Assembly (NCBI GenBank): GCA_052390275.1
Contig: JBQTHD010000023.1
Coordinates: 60,410 to 124,409, forward strand
Direction of reading: 5' to 3'
Length of the DNA: 64,000 nucleotides
From: JBQTHD01 sp052390275
GTDB lineage: Bacteria > Actinomycetota > Acidimicrobiia > Acidimicrobiales > AC-14
How positions within the stretch are numbered: the first letter of the stretch is position 1; each line of letters begins with the position of its first letter. Shown here one piece after another: positions 1 through 8,576 of this stretch. Below the pieces are notes generated by a model, which made no database searches, was not told where the DNA came from, and worked only from the letters and a program-made list of their open reading frames with translations. The translations under genes and the position numbers were made by a program.

Positions 1-399
1 CCGGAGGAGACCCGCCAGGCTCGGTGGCTGCTCAAGGAGCGGGATCAGTACCTGGCCACCGTGCAGAACGAGGCCGAGGAGATCCTGGAAGCGGCTCGGG
101 AGCGGGCCGAGCGCATCGTCCAGCGGACCGAATTGGTGCGCAACGCGCAGCGTGAGGGCCGCCGGATTCTTGAAGAGGCCAATGGTGAATCCCGGCGGAT
201 GCGCCACGAGGCGGAGGACTACTGCGACCAACGCCTCGCCAGCTTCGAGATCGCCCTGGAGCGCATCGTCCAAGCGGTTGCCGCCGGCCGGGAGAAGCTT
301 CGGGTGGCCCCCCTGCCGGAAGCGGTCCCGGGTGACCAGACCGCCGATCGCCCGGAGCCGGCGACCGGAGAGGTGTTCTTCGACCAGGACCAGTGGTAG
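1..399 (+). CDS. DivIVA / ATP-synthase-b-like coiled-coil protein (5' truncated)
   Basis: The reading frame is open from the first base, so the N-terminus lies outside the window. The visible 132 residues are almost entirely charged heptad-like helix (EAEEILEAARERAERIVQR and similar), followed by a short acidic tail ending FFDQDQW. No catalytic motif is visible. Actinobacterial genomes commonly carry a DivIVA-like or F0 subunit b-like coiled-coil gene directly before the DUF177-rpmF pair, and the downstream genes here match that order. A role in polar or division-site scaffolding is inferred from family and context only. Confidence 0.6.
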   Translation, partial: PEETRQARWLLKERDQYLATVQNEAEEILEAARERAERIVQRTELVRNAQREGRRILEEANGESRRMRHEAEDYCDQRLASFEIALERIVQAVAAGREKLRVAPLPEAVPGDQTADRPEPATGEVFFDQDQW

Positions 400-1111
400 C
401 GGCGTCAGCCCGGCGTCCGGGCCGGACGCCTCGGGTTCGCTGAAGCCGGCCGCAGGGAAGCCGCTGTCGGCGACCCGCCTGCTCATCGCCGACCTCCTGG
501 GTCGCCCCGGAGCCCGTCGGCGGGAGGAACTGACCGCGGTGGTCGGGCCCTTGGCCGTGACGTCCAGCCGACTGGAGCCGTCCGGGCGGGTGAAGGCTTC
601 ACTCCTGCTGGAGTGGGTGAGCGAGGGGATCCTGGTTTCCGGAGCGGTCGCCGCCGGATGGGAGGGGACCTGCCGTCGGTGCCTGGGCCGGGCGCGGGGG
701 TCGCTGGACGTCCGGGTCACCGAGCTGTTCGAACCCACGCCCTCCGAGGGTGAGAGCTACCCCCTCGATCCGGACACCATCGACCTGGAACCCATGCTGC
801 GCGACGCCGTCCTGCTGGAACTGCCTCTGGCCCCTTTGTGCGATCCCGATTGCCCCGGGCTGTGTTCGTCCTGCGGCTCCATCGGCGTCGGCTGCGGATG
901 TCTCCAAGAGGACTTCGACCCCCGTTGGGCCCCGCTGGGAGGCCTGGAACTCGATGGCGTCGATATCGAGGCAGGAGATCGCCGGGGGCACCCCCGAGGG
1001 GATCCGCGAGGAGATCCCCCGGGAGATCCGCGAGGAGATCCGCGAGGAGATCCCCCAGGAGATCCCCCAGGAGATCCCCCAGGAGATATCGAGGGTCCGG
1101 AGAGCGATTAG
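332..1111 (+). CDS. DUF177 / YceD-like protein with a repetitive C-terminal tail
   Basis: The core starts around LLIADLLGRPGARRRE, typical of DUF177 proteins, and carries the conserved Cys pair region CRRCLGRARG and the late motif LPLAPLCDPDCPGLCSSCG. This family is encoded immediately before rpmF in many bacteria and in E. coli (YceD) affects 23S rRNA accumulation. The start is uncertain: GTG 332 is the nearest conventional start in frame and would overlap the upstream gene by 68 nt; a non-standard start after 400 is also possible. The last 30 or so residues are an unusual GDPR/GDPP tetrapeptide repeat encoded by a 12-nt tandem repeat, not part of the normal domain. Confidence 0.8.
   Translation: MTRPPIARSRRPERCSSTRTSGSGVSPASGPDASGSLKPAAGKPLSATRLLIADLLGRPGARRREELTAVVGPLAVTSSRLEPSGRVKASLLLEWVSEGILVSGAVAAGWEGTCRRCLGRARGSLDVRVTELFEPTPSEGESYPLDPDTIDLEPMLRDAVLLELPLAPLCDPDCPGLCSSCGSIGVGCGCLQEDFDPRWAPLGGLELDGVDIEAGDRRGHPRGDPRGDPPGDPRGDPRGDPPGDPPGDPPGDIEGPESD
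998..1093 (+). repeat. 12-bp tandem repeat, about 8 copies, coding
   Basis: The unit GGAGATCC(G/C)C(G/C)A is repeated head to tail; the last copy is degenerate (GGAGATATCGAG). It encodes GDPR/GDPP tetrapeptides at the C-terminus of the DUF177 protein. Because 12 is a multiple of three, copy-number changes keep the frame. Confidence 0.9.
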
Positions 1112-1123
1112 GGTTTACGACCC

Positions 1124-1303
1124 GTGGCCGTTCCCAAGAAGAAGACGTCAAAAGCCAAGAGCCGCAGCCGGCGAGCCTCAAACTGGCGCCTGGCCGCACC
1201 GGCTCGCAGTCTGTGTCCCAACTGCGGCGTGGCCAAGCTGCCCCATGTGGTTTGCTCCAACTGCGGTTGGTACAAGGGCCGCCAGGCGCTCGAGGTTGCC
1301 TGA
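1124..1303 (+). CDS. rpmF: 50S ribosomal protein L32
   Basis: A 59-residue protein beginning VAVPKKKTSKAKSRSRR from a GTG start 12 nt after the DUF177 stop. It has the L32 signature: basic N-terminus, RRASNWRL motif, and a zinc-ribbon with Cys pairs CPNC and CSNC. All four cysteines are present, so this is the zinc-binding (C+) form. Length and position between DUF177 and plsX are canonical. It is a structural protein of the large ribosomal subunit near the peptidyl-transferase region. Confidence 0.95.
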   Translation: MAVPKKKTSKAKSRSRRASNWRLAAPARSLCPNCGVAKLPHVVCSNCGWYKGRQALEVA

Positions 1304-1339
1304 CCGTCTGATTGGTGGCTTCGGCCGGCGGGGGCGCCG

Positions 1340-2368
1340 GTGACCAGCCCCCCCAGCCCGACTCTGCCCATTGCTGTCGACGTGATGGGAGCGGACAAGG
1401 GTCCGCTGGAGATGGTGGCCGGAGCTCGTCGGGCCGCTGCGGAACTCGGTTTGTCGCTCGTGCTCGTGGGCCGGCCCGAGGAGATGGGCGACACCGGGGA
1501 CCTCGCTGTCCTGGCCGCCACCGAGGTCATCGAGCCCGGCGAGGATCCCGCCCAGGCGGTCCGGCGCAAAAAAGACGCCTCCGTGGTCCGGGCTGCCGAA
1601 GCAGTTCGCGACGGGCGGGCATCGGCCATGGTCAGCGCCGGCAACACCGGAGGAGCCATGGCCAGCGCCCTGTTGCGCATGGGCCGGCTACCCGGGGTGA
1701 GTCGCCCGGCGATCGCCGCTCCGCTGCCGGTTCCCGGCCACGGGCCAACCATCCTGCTCGACTGCGGGGCCAACGCCGAGTGCTCGGCTGCCTGGCTGGT
1801 CCAGTTCGCCCAGATGGGAGCGGCCTACGCGGTGGAACGCCTGGCCCTGGCCAACCCGCGGGTGGCGCTTCTGTCCATTGGCGAGGAGCCCAGCAAGGGC
1901 ACGCCGATGGTGAAGGAGACCCATGAGATGCTGGCCCGGCCCCGCACGCTGCCGCCCGAGGCTCGCTTTATCGGCAACGTCGAGGGTCGCGACGCGCTGG
2001 GGGGCCGGGCCGACGTGATCGTCACCGACGGCTTCACCGGGAACGTGTTGCTCAAGAGCCTGGAGGGGGCGGTCCGGGTGGCGATCGGCGCGGTCAAAGC
2101 GGCGGCGGCGGCAGCGCCTCGGGCCGATGAGTTGGCCGCAGTTCTGGGCCCGGTCATGGCTCCGGTTCAGGCCCAACTGGATGTGGAGAACTACGGCGGG
2201 GCCATGCTCCTGGGCGTTGACGGCGTATGCATCATCAGCCATGGGTCATCGTCGTCCCGAGCCATTTTCAACGCAGTGAAAGTGGCGGGGGAGATGGTGG
2301 CTGCCGGACTCCTGGATCGCCTGACCGCCGCGGTGGCGGCCCCGCTGGCCCCGGCTGGTCGGCCCTGA
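1340..2368 (+). CDS. plsX: phosphate acyltransferase PlsX
   Basis: 342 residues with the PlsX hallmarks: IAVDVMGADKGP near the N-terminus, SAGNTGGAMASALLRMGRL, a central LDCGANAEC segment, and NVEGRDALGGRADVIVTDGFTGNVLLKSLEG. It converts acyl-ACP to acyl-phosphate for phospholipid synthesis at the cytoplasmic face of the membrane. The GTG start gives a short proline-rich leader before IAVDVMG. It is followed by acpP, giving the usual plsX-acpP lipid pairing, but without fabD/fabH between them. Confidence 0.95.
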   Translation: MTSPPSPTLPIAVDVMGADKGPLEMVAGARRAAAELGLSLVLVGRPEEMGDTGDLAVLAATEVIEPGEDPAQAVRRKKDASVVRAAEAVRDGRASAMVSAGNTGGAMASALLRMGRLPGVSRPAIAAPLPVPGHGPTILLDCGANAECSAAWLVQFAQMGAAYAVERLALANPRVALLSIGEEPSKGTPMVKETHEMLARPRTLPPEARFIGNVEGRDALGGRADVIVTDGFTGNVLLKSLEGAVRVAIGAVKAAAAAAPRADELAAVLGPVMAPVQAQLDVENYGGAMLLGVDGVCIISHGSSSSRAIFNAVKVAGEMVAAGLLDRLTAAVAAPLAPAGRP

Positions 2369-2578
2369 CGGCCCTGTCCACCCCGAGTAGGATCCCGCAG
2401 CACCCTGAGGCCGGCGCGGCGATTCCAGCCTCACTCCAGCGCAACCTGGTTGTGCTGATCGGGGCGGGACCGACGGCTTCTTCCCGGCCGGCGGAGTTCC
2501 ACCGTAAAGAACCTCGCAGACCCCACGAACCGGGAGTGATCAGTTGAGCAAGCGCAGTCGATTCGGAGCCAACCGGTT

Positions 2579-2896
2579 GTGGCCCGGCAATGGACGGTGG
2601 GCGACGTGAGCACCAGTTCCTCTCCCTTGACCCGGTCGGAGGTTCTGGCCCTTGTGACCGACCGCCTGGCCGACATTCTCGAGATTGAACCGGTCGCCAT
2701 CTCTGAGAGTTCTTCATTCACCGACGATCTGGACGCGGATTCTCTGGCTCTGATCCAGTTGGTGGAGGCGATCGAGGAGGCCCTGGCCGACCGGCACAAG
2801 GGATTTCGGATAGAGGATGAGGACCTCGAGGACCTGCGGACGGTGCGCGACGCGGTTGACTACGTCGTGGAGCGGGCGGGCGGGGGTGCCCGATGA
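2579..2896 (+). CDS. acpP: acyl carrier protein
   Basis: The protein has the phosphopantetheine attachment motif DADSLAL (Ser in DSL) preceded by SSSFTDDL, and the usual acidic four-helix profile. It carries acyl chains for fatty-acid synthesis. At 105 residues from GTG 2579 it is longer than a typical 78-85 residue ACP; an in-frame GTG at 2606 gives 96 residues and may be the true start. Its stop overlaps the start of rnc by 11 nt, suggesting translational coupling. The roughly 210 nt between plsX and this gene holds nothing I recognise. Confidence 0.9.
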   Translation: MARQWTVGDVSTSSSPLTRSEVLALVTDRLADILEIEPVAISESSSFTDDLDADSLALIQLVEAIEEALADRHKGFRIEDEDLEDLRTVRDAVDYVVERAGGGAR

Positions 2897-3770
2897 CGAC
2901 ACACACGGGTCTGTCGCCCCGATCGCGGCCCGGCCCCCAGTCCCCCCGCCAGCCCGTTCGCCGGGCCCCGGCTGTCACCACCAGATCGCTCCGACCGGTT
3001 CCGGCCTCCTGACCGCCCCCCGTCCCGATGCCGCCGGGCTGATGGCCCGGTTGGGGCGGGAGTTCGACGACGCGGGGCTTCTGGAGCGAGCCCTGGCCCA
3101 CCGGTCATGGTGCGCGGAGACCCCGGGCCAGGAGCCGAACGAGCGACTCGAGTTCCTGGGGGATGCGGTGCTCGGCCTGGTGGTCACCGACCACATCTTT
3201 CGGGCCTACCCATCGCTGTCGGAGGGCCAGTTGGCCCAGGTCCGGGCGGCGGTGGTCAACGCCGGCGCCCTTGCCGACGAAGCGCTGAATCTCGGCATCG
3301 GTCCCGCTCTGCGGCTGGGCAAAGGCGAAGAATCGTCCGGCGGCCGGGACAAGCCCTCCATCCTCTCCGACGCCATCGAGGCGGTCATCGGCGCCGTCTA
3401 CCTCGACGGCGGCTGGTCGGCGGCGTCGGATCTGGTCATGGGTCTGCTGGGGGATCGCATCGTCGAAGCCGCGGCGGGGCCCGGAGGCCATGATCACAAG
3501 ACCAGGCTCCAGGAGTTGGTGGCCCGGCGGTTCGACGATCTCCCCCGGTACGAGTTGGTCAGCCGGGGCCCCGACCACGCCAAATCCTTCTCGGCCACTG
3601 TCTTCATCGCCGGCCGCCAGTACGGCCAGGGCGAGGGACGATCCAAGAAGCAGGCCGAACAGGTCGCCGCCGGAGTGGCCTGGGACGTCCTGGCCGAGGA
3701 GCCCGACACCGCCAAACCCGAAATGACGACCCCCGACGGCGAGAGCCAGGACGGCGACACAGATGCCTGA
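2886..3770 (+). CDS. rnc: ribonuclease III
   Basis: About 294 residues from GTG 2886. The RNase III signature NERLEFLGDAVLG is intact, and the second acidic site lies in DAIEAVIGAVYLDGG, so both catalytic acidic clusters are present. A C-terminal double-stranded RNA-binding domain follows (KTRLQELVARRF to RSKKQAEQVAAGVAW). The enzyme cleaves dsRNA in rRNA and mRNA processing. The N-terminus is extended by a proline-rich stretch of about 40 residues before the domain begins at LMARLGREFDD, so an internal start is possible. It overlaps mutM by 8 nt. Confidence 0.93.
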   Translation: MPDDDTHGSVAPIAARPPVPPPARSPGPGCHHQIAPTGSGLLTAPRPDAAGLMARLGREFDDAGLLERALAHRSWCAETPGQEPNERLEFLGDAVLGLVVTDHIFRAYPSLSEGQLAQVRAAVVNAGALADEALNLGIGPALRLGKGEESSGGRDKPSILSDAIEAVIGAVYLDGGWSAASDLVMGLLGDRIVEAAAGPGGHDHKTRLQELVARRFDDLPRYELVSRGPDHAKSFSATVFIAGRQYGQGEGRSKKQAEQVAAGVAWDVLAEEPDTAKPEMTTPDGESQDGDTDA

Positions 3771-4605
3771 GCTACCTGAGGTGGAGACCCTGCGGCGGGA
3801 TCTGGAGAAGGAGGTGGTGGGGCGGCGGATCAAGGAGGTGGAGGTCACCGGGATGCGCTCCATCCGCCGCCATCCCAACAAGAAGCACTTCATTGCCAAG
3901 CTCGAGGGCCGCAAGATCATCGGGGTGGAGCGGCGCGGGAAGTATCTACTGCTCAAGACCGATGACGGCGGGGTGCTGGTCGTCCACCTGGGGATGAGCG
4001 GTCAGCTCCTCCGGGCTCGCAGTCCCAGCAAGGAGCCGGTCGACAAGCACACCCACGTGATCTTCACCTTCACCCAGGGGGGCCAGCTTCGGTTCCTGGA
4101 CCCCCGCACCTTCGGTGAGATGTTCTGCACCAGCCTGGAGGGCGTCGAGGCCCAGGTACCGGAACTGGCTCACCTCGGGTTCGACCCGGTGGTGGAGATG
4201 ATCTCGTGGAATCGTTTCGGTGAGGCACTTGTCAGCCGCCGCTCCAAGCTCAAGACCCTCCTCACCGACCAGCGGGTCGTGGCCGGTATCGGCAACATCT
4301 ACGCCGACGAGATCCTCTGGGGTGCGGGTCTGCGCCACGACCGGGCGTCCGAGAGCGTCACCCCCCAGGAGGTGCGCCGGCTGTACCGATCGATGCTGGA
4401 GGTTCTGAACGAAGCCATCAAGCTCCGGGGTTCATCCCTGGCCGACGAGCAGTACCGGGATCTGTTCGGAGTCATGGGTCGCTACCAGGCCCAGCACAAC
4501 GTCTATGACCGGGAGGGCCAGGCCTGTCGGCGGTGCCGCACCCTCATCGAACGGGTCAAGTTCAACGGGCGCTCCACGTTCTTCTGTCCTCAGTGCCAGA
4601 TCTAA
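3763..4605 (+). CDS. mutM: formamidopyrimidine-DNA glycosylase (Fpg)
   Basis: 280 residues starting MPELPEVETLRRDL, in which Pro2 is the catalytic N-terminal nucleophile after Met removal and Glu3 is the general acid. A helix-two-turn-helix region (VVAGIGNIYADEILW) and a C-terminal zinc finger with four cysteines (CRRC and CPQC) are intact. It excises 8-oxoguanine and cuts the abasic site. The start is fixed by the required MPELPE terminus. It lies between rnc and smc as in many actinobacteria. Confidence 0.97.
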   Translation: MPELPEVETLRRDLEKEVVGRRIKEVEVTGMRSIRRHPNKKHFIAKLEGRKIIGVERRGKYLLLKTDDGGVLVVHLGMSGQLLRARSPSKEPVDKHTHVIFTFTQGGQLRFLDPRTFGEMFCTSLEGVEAQVPELAHLGFDPVVEMISWNRFGEALVSRRSKLKTLLTDQRVVAGIGNIYADEILWGAGLRHDRASESVTPQEVRRLYRSMLEVLNEAIKLRGSSLADEQYRDLFGVMGRYQAQHNVYDREGQACRRCRTLIERVKFNGRSTFFCPQCQI

Positions 4606-4611
4606 CTCCCG

Positions 4612-7600
4612 ATGTTCCTTCGCACGCTGACTCTGAGGGGCTTCAAGTCCTTCGCCGAGCCGGTGACCATCGAGTTCGAGCCGGGGGTCACCGCCGTGGT
4701 CGGGCCCAACGGCAGTGGGAAGTCAAATGTAGTTGACGCAGTGGCCTGGGTTCTGGGAGCCCAGGGACCAAGGTCGGTCCGCTCCGGGCGGATGGACGAC
4801 GTCATCTTCGCTGGGAACGGACGCCGGGGCCCGCTGGGCCGGGCCGAGGTCTCGCTGACCATCGACAACTCGGCCGGTCTGCTTGCCTTGGACGTGGCGG
4901 AGATCACCATCACCCGCACCCTGTTCCGCACCTCGGGGGAAAGCGAGTACGCACTCAACGGCGTGGGCTGCCGGTTGCTGGACCTGCAGGAGCTTCTGTC
5001 GGATTCGGGCGTGGGCCGGACCCAGCACGTGATCGTCTCCCAGGGCCAACTCGAGGCGGTGCTCGATGCCCGACCCGAGGAACGCCGCCTGGTGGTGGAG
5101 GAAGCGGCGGGAATCGTAAAGTTTCGTCGGCGCAAGGAGCGGGCGGAGCGGCGGCTGGCGGCCGCGGAGGAGAACCTGTCCCGCCTGGCCGATCTGGCCG
5201 GCGAGGTGAACCGTCAACTCAAACCCTTGCGTCGCCAGGCCGAGGCGGCTCGCCGCTACACCCAACTCGCGGCCGAGGTGGCCGAGTTGCGGCTGTTTCT
5301 GGCGGGGCGCCAGATCCACGATCTGCGCCTGCGCCGAGCTGCGGCCCAGAGCGAAGTCCGTTGCTGCCGCGACCGCTTGGACACCCTGCTGGGTCGGATG
5401 GGCACCTCCGACGGAGCGCTCGTGGAGGCCGAAGGCCAACTCACCGGCCTGGGCTCGGACTCTTTGGCGGTACTGGCCGGCGGCCTGGGTGAGGTGGTGG
5501 CCCGGGCCCGAGGCCTGGAGGCGGTGATCTCCGAGAGGGTGCGATCGGTCGAGGTCGGCCAGCGAAGCCTTTCTGAGGATCTGGTCCGAACCGAGGCGGC
5601 CGCATCCGCCGAGGACAGCCTGAGACTGGCGCGGGACCTGGCAGGAGTGAAGCTGCGGTCCGCCGAGGTCGCGGCCCGGTTGGCGGCCATGGCCCGGGCG
5701 GCCGAGAGCGGGAGCCCATCGCGGGGATCGGTCGAATCATCGTCGCTTGCCGCCACAGCCACCGGCGCCGACACGAACGGCGGCGCGATGACCGGCGCCG
5801 AGACGAACGGCGGCGCGATGACCGGCGGCGAGATGACCGGCGGAGCGATGACCGGCGGAGCGATGACCGGCGGCGACACGAACGGCGGCGAGATGACCGG
5901 CGGAGCGCCACCTGCCGCCGGATACACCGGTGCCGACGCGGCCATGGAGCAGAAGTTGAGAGATCGGACCGGGCGCATCCGAGGGGAACTCGATGCGCTG
6001 GGCGTCAGCCTGGACCGGGCGGTCCTCGAGCAGGCCCGGGTGGCCCAGGGCGAGGATCGCCGGTCATCGCGCCGGGTGCAGGTGGCCCACCGGCTGGCTC
6101 AGGCCACGGATGAGAGGGCGCACCTGGCTCACCTGGTGGAGGAATCGGTGGCCCGGCTGGATCGGAGCCGGGTGGCTGAGGCCGAGGCGGAGGCCGTCGT
6201 GGCCACCCGGGCTCGTGAGGCGGCCGGGATCAAGGAGAGCCAGGATCGACATTCGGCCCGGGTGGAGGCTGTGGCCCTGGCCATGGCGGAGGCCGGCGGC
6301 GCAGGCTCCACTGCGCCGGCGACATCGGGCCTGGTCGGCACCCTGTCGTCGCTCCTCGAGATCGATCCTGGGTGGGAACCCGCTTTCGAGGCGGTGGTGG
6401 CCGAGGCCGAACAGCTCTGGGTCATGGACTCGGTCGCATCAGCCCGGCGGGCGCTGACCGGTTCCGCATCGGCCCTTTCGTCGGTCCAGGTGTTGGCCCT
6501 GGGAACCGGCGCGAAGGCACGGAGCACAACGGCGCGAGCCCCAGGCGGCGATTCCGACGGTGGAAGCGCTGCGAAACCGGGCGATCTGCCCGACGTCGGG
6601 CCGCAGGGGCTGGCCAGCCCCGCCTGGCTCGCCGACCGGGTGCGGGTCCGCCCGGGACTCGATTCCGAAGTTGCCTCTGCGCTGGCCGGTGTGCTCGACG
6701 GGCTGTTGGCAGATGTGGTCGCATGTGCCGGAGACTGGCACCAGGGTCTGGATCTCGCCGTCGAGCACCCCGATCGGGTGGCTGTCACCGCCTCCGGCGA
6801 TCGTTTCGGACCGGGAGGGTGGAGGGTCGGAGGCCGGGGTCGGGCTGCGGCCAAAGCCGCCCTGGCCGCCTCCGAGGAGGCGCTCTCCCGGGCCAGGCAG
6901 AGCGCCCAGGAGGCTGGCAAGGCCCTGGACGATGCCCGGGCGGGCCTGGCCGCGGCCCGGGACGCGAGGGTGGCGGCGGAAGGTGAACTCGTCAGGATCC
7001 AGGCCCGACTGGCGGCGGCCGAGGCCGCGCTGACGGGACTTGCCGCCGAAATGGCCGGAATCGACACCGAGGCCGCGGCCGCTTCCGGGCATGCTCGGGA
7101 ACTGGCGGCCCGGGTCGAGGCCGAGAGTCTTCGCCGCCAAAGCCTGGCCCAGGAGTTGGTTGGCCTGGAAACGACGACAGCGGACCTGGGCGCTCGCCGT
7201 GAGGCGGCCGACCAGGCCCGTCGCCAGGCCGAGGCCGCCGACCAGGCCCGCCGGGCCGCTATGGCCGCCGCGGACCGGGCACGCCGCCAGGCGGAGGCCG
7301 TTCTCGTGGCCGAGCAGCGGCAGCGGGCTGAGGCCCGGGCCCGGGAACGCTCGGCCGGCGAACGAGAAGCCGGGGTGTTGGCCGAGAGGGCGGCGTCACT
7401 GGAGCGCGAGATCCAGACGGGAATCGACCGCCGCCAGCAGGCTGGGATTCGAGCCGAGGCCATCCGGCGGGAGTTGGCCACCGCGGCCGCCCGGGCCCGT
7501 CGCCTCGAGCAGGCCAGGATTCTGGTGGCCGACCAGCGGACGACGGCCGAGGCGGTCCGGGTCGCAGTCGAGGGCCGCCGCCAGGCCGAGGATGACCATC

Positions 7601-8472
7601 GCCGAGAGGTGGTGGCGGCAATCGCTGATCTTCGGTCGCATCGGGAGGCGCTGGAGTCCGATATCGAACGGGCCCGCCAGGAACTGAGAGAGTCCGAGTT
7701 GTCCGAGGCCGATTGCGCCATCCGGGCCGGAGCCGCCGTCGAGGGCCTCCGGGGGGATCTTGATTCGGACCCGGAAGTGGCGGTGAGCGCCGGCGTCCCG
7801 GCCACAGTCGCCGCGGGAACCGACGCCGGCGCCCACCTGCGGACCCTGGAGCGGGAACTGCGGCTTCTGGGCCCCGTCAACGCCCTGGCGGCCGAGGAGT
7901 TGGTGGCACTGACCGAACGGTCCGAGTTCCTGGCCGCTCAGATCGAGGATGTCCGCACGGCCCGCCGGGAGTTGCGGGGGGTGATCCGAGGGGTGGAGAC
8001 GGCAATGCGGGAGCGGTTGGAGACTGCACTGGCCGACGTGGCCCGGCATTTCGAGACGATCTTCGCGACCTTGTTCCCTGGAGGGCGGGGCCGACTGACC
8101 CTCACCGATCCGAACGACATCCTGGCCACCGGGCTGGAGATGGATGCCCGCCCGGCCGGCAAGAACGTCCGCCGCCTCACCCTGTTGTCGGGGGGTGAGC
8201 GGTCACTGTGCGCCCTGGCCTTCCTGTTCGCGGTGTTTCGCAGCCGGCCCTCACCCTTCTATCTGCTCGATGAGGTGGAGGCCGCCCTGGACGACATCAA
8301 CCTCGGTCGCTTCCTGGCCCTGCTTGACGATTTTCGCGATGAGGCCCAGTTGGTGGTGGTCACCCATCAGAAGAGGACCATGGAGGCGGCCGACTGCCTT
8401 TACGGGGTCACAATGGCCCCTGGCGGGTCAACCCAGGTCATCTCCGAGCGGTTGCGGGCAGCGGCCTCTTAG
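4612..8472 (+). CDS. smc: chromosome segregation protein SMC
   Basis: 1286 residues. The N-terminal ATPase half has Walker A GPNGSGKS at residue 31; long coiled coil follows; the hinge starts near residue 565 (GLVGTLSSLLEIDPGWE); the C-terminal half has signature LSGGERSLCALAF near 1192 and Walker B FYLLDEVEAALDD near 1220. It compacts and segregates chromosomes as a ring with ScpA/ScpB, which are not in the window. It is about 100 residues longer than a typical bacterial SMC. Much of the excess is a Gly/Met/Thr repeat insertion at residues 384-433, in the arm before the hinge, which breaks the coiled-coil pattern. It is followed by ftsY. Confidence 0.97.
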   Translation: MFLRTLTLRGFKSFAEPVTIEFEPGVTAVVGPNGSGKSNVVDAVAWVLGAQGPRSVRSGRMDDVIFAGNGRRGPLGRAEVSLTIDNSAGLLALDVAEITITRTLFRTSGESEYALNGVGCRLLDLQELLSDSGVGRTQHVIVSQGQLEAVLDARPEERRLVVEEAAGIVKFRRRKERAERRLAAAEENLSRLADLAGEVNRQLKPLRRQAEAARRYTQLAAEVAELRLFLAGRQIHDLRLRRAAAQSEVRCCRDRLDTLLGRMGTSDGALVEAEGQLTGLGSDSLAVLAGGLGEVVARARGLEAVISERVRSVEVGQRSLSEDLVRTEAAASAEDSLRLARDLAGVKLRSAEVAARLAAMARAAESGSPSRGSVESSSLAATATGADTNGGAMTGAETNGGAMTGGEMTGGAMTGGAMTGGDTNGGEMTGGAPPAAGYTGADAAMEQKLRDRTGRIRGELDALGVSLDRAVLEQARVAQGEDRRSSRRVQVAHRLAQATDERAHLAHLVEESVARLDRSRVAEAEAEAVVATRAREAAGIKESQDRHSARVEAVALAMAEAGGAGSTAPATSGLVGTLSSLLEIDPGWEPAFEAVVAEAEQLWVMDSVASARRALTGSASALSSVQVLALGTGAKARSTTARAPGGDSDGGSAAKPGDLPDVGPQGLASPAWLADRVRVRPGLDSEVASALAGVLDGLLADVVACAGDWHQGLDLAVEHPDRVAVTASGDRFGPGGWRVGGRGRAAAKAALAASEEALSRARQSAQEAGKALDDARAGLAAARDARVAAEGELVRIQARLAAAEAALTGLAAEMAGIDTEAAAASGHARELAARVEAESLRRQSLAQELVGLETTTADLGARREAADQARRQAEAADQARRAAMAAADRARRQAEAVLVAEQRQRAEARARERSAGEREAGVLAERAASLEREIQTGIDRRQQAGIRAEAIRRELATAAARARRLEQARILVADQRTTAEAVRVAVEGRRQAEDDHRREVVAAIADLRSHREALESDIERARQELRESELSEADCAIRAGAAVEGLRGDLDSDPEVAVSAGVPATVAAGTDAGAHLRTLERELRLLGPVNALAAEELVALTERSEFLAAQIEDVRTARRELRGVIRGVETAMRERLETALADVARHFETIFATLFPGGRGRLTLTDPNDILATGLEMDARPAGKNVRRLTLLSGGERSLCALAFLFAVFRSRPSPFYLLDEVEAALDDINLGRFLALLDDFRDEAQLVVVTHQKRTMEAADCLYGVTMAPGGSTQVISERLRAAAS
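5761..5910 (+). repeat. 15-bp-based tandem repeat inside smc
   Basis: Repeats of an ATGACCGGCGGAGCG-like unit (MTGGA/MTGGE) interspersed with a variant encoding TNGGA. The stretch encodes about 50 Gly/Ala/Thr/Met-rich residues with no heptad character, in frame within smc. All copies preserve the frame. Confidence 0.9.
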
Positions 8473-8576
8473 GAGCAGTCGGGCATTCGGCGTTTCCCCG
8501 GACGGCCCGGCAGGCTGGGCGAGGCCGAAGGGCGGCCTCAGGAGCCCGGGGCCACGGCGGGTAGCCTCCCGCACCG

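Noticed and set aside
2544..2609. A 21-codon TTG-start ORF before acpP ending in GTGA
   Set aside because: Only a weak GGGAG upstream, no recognisable homologue; cannot be separated from chance.
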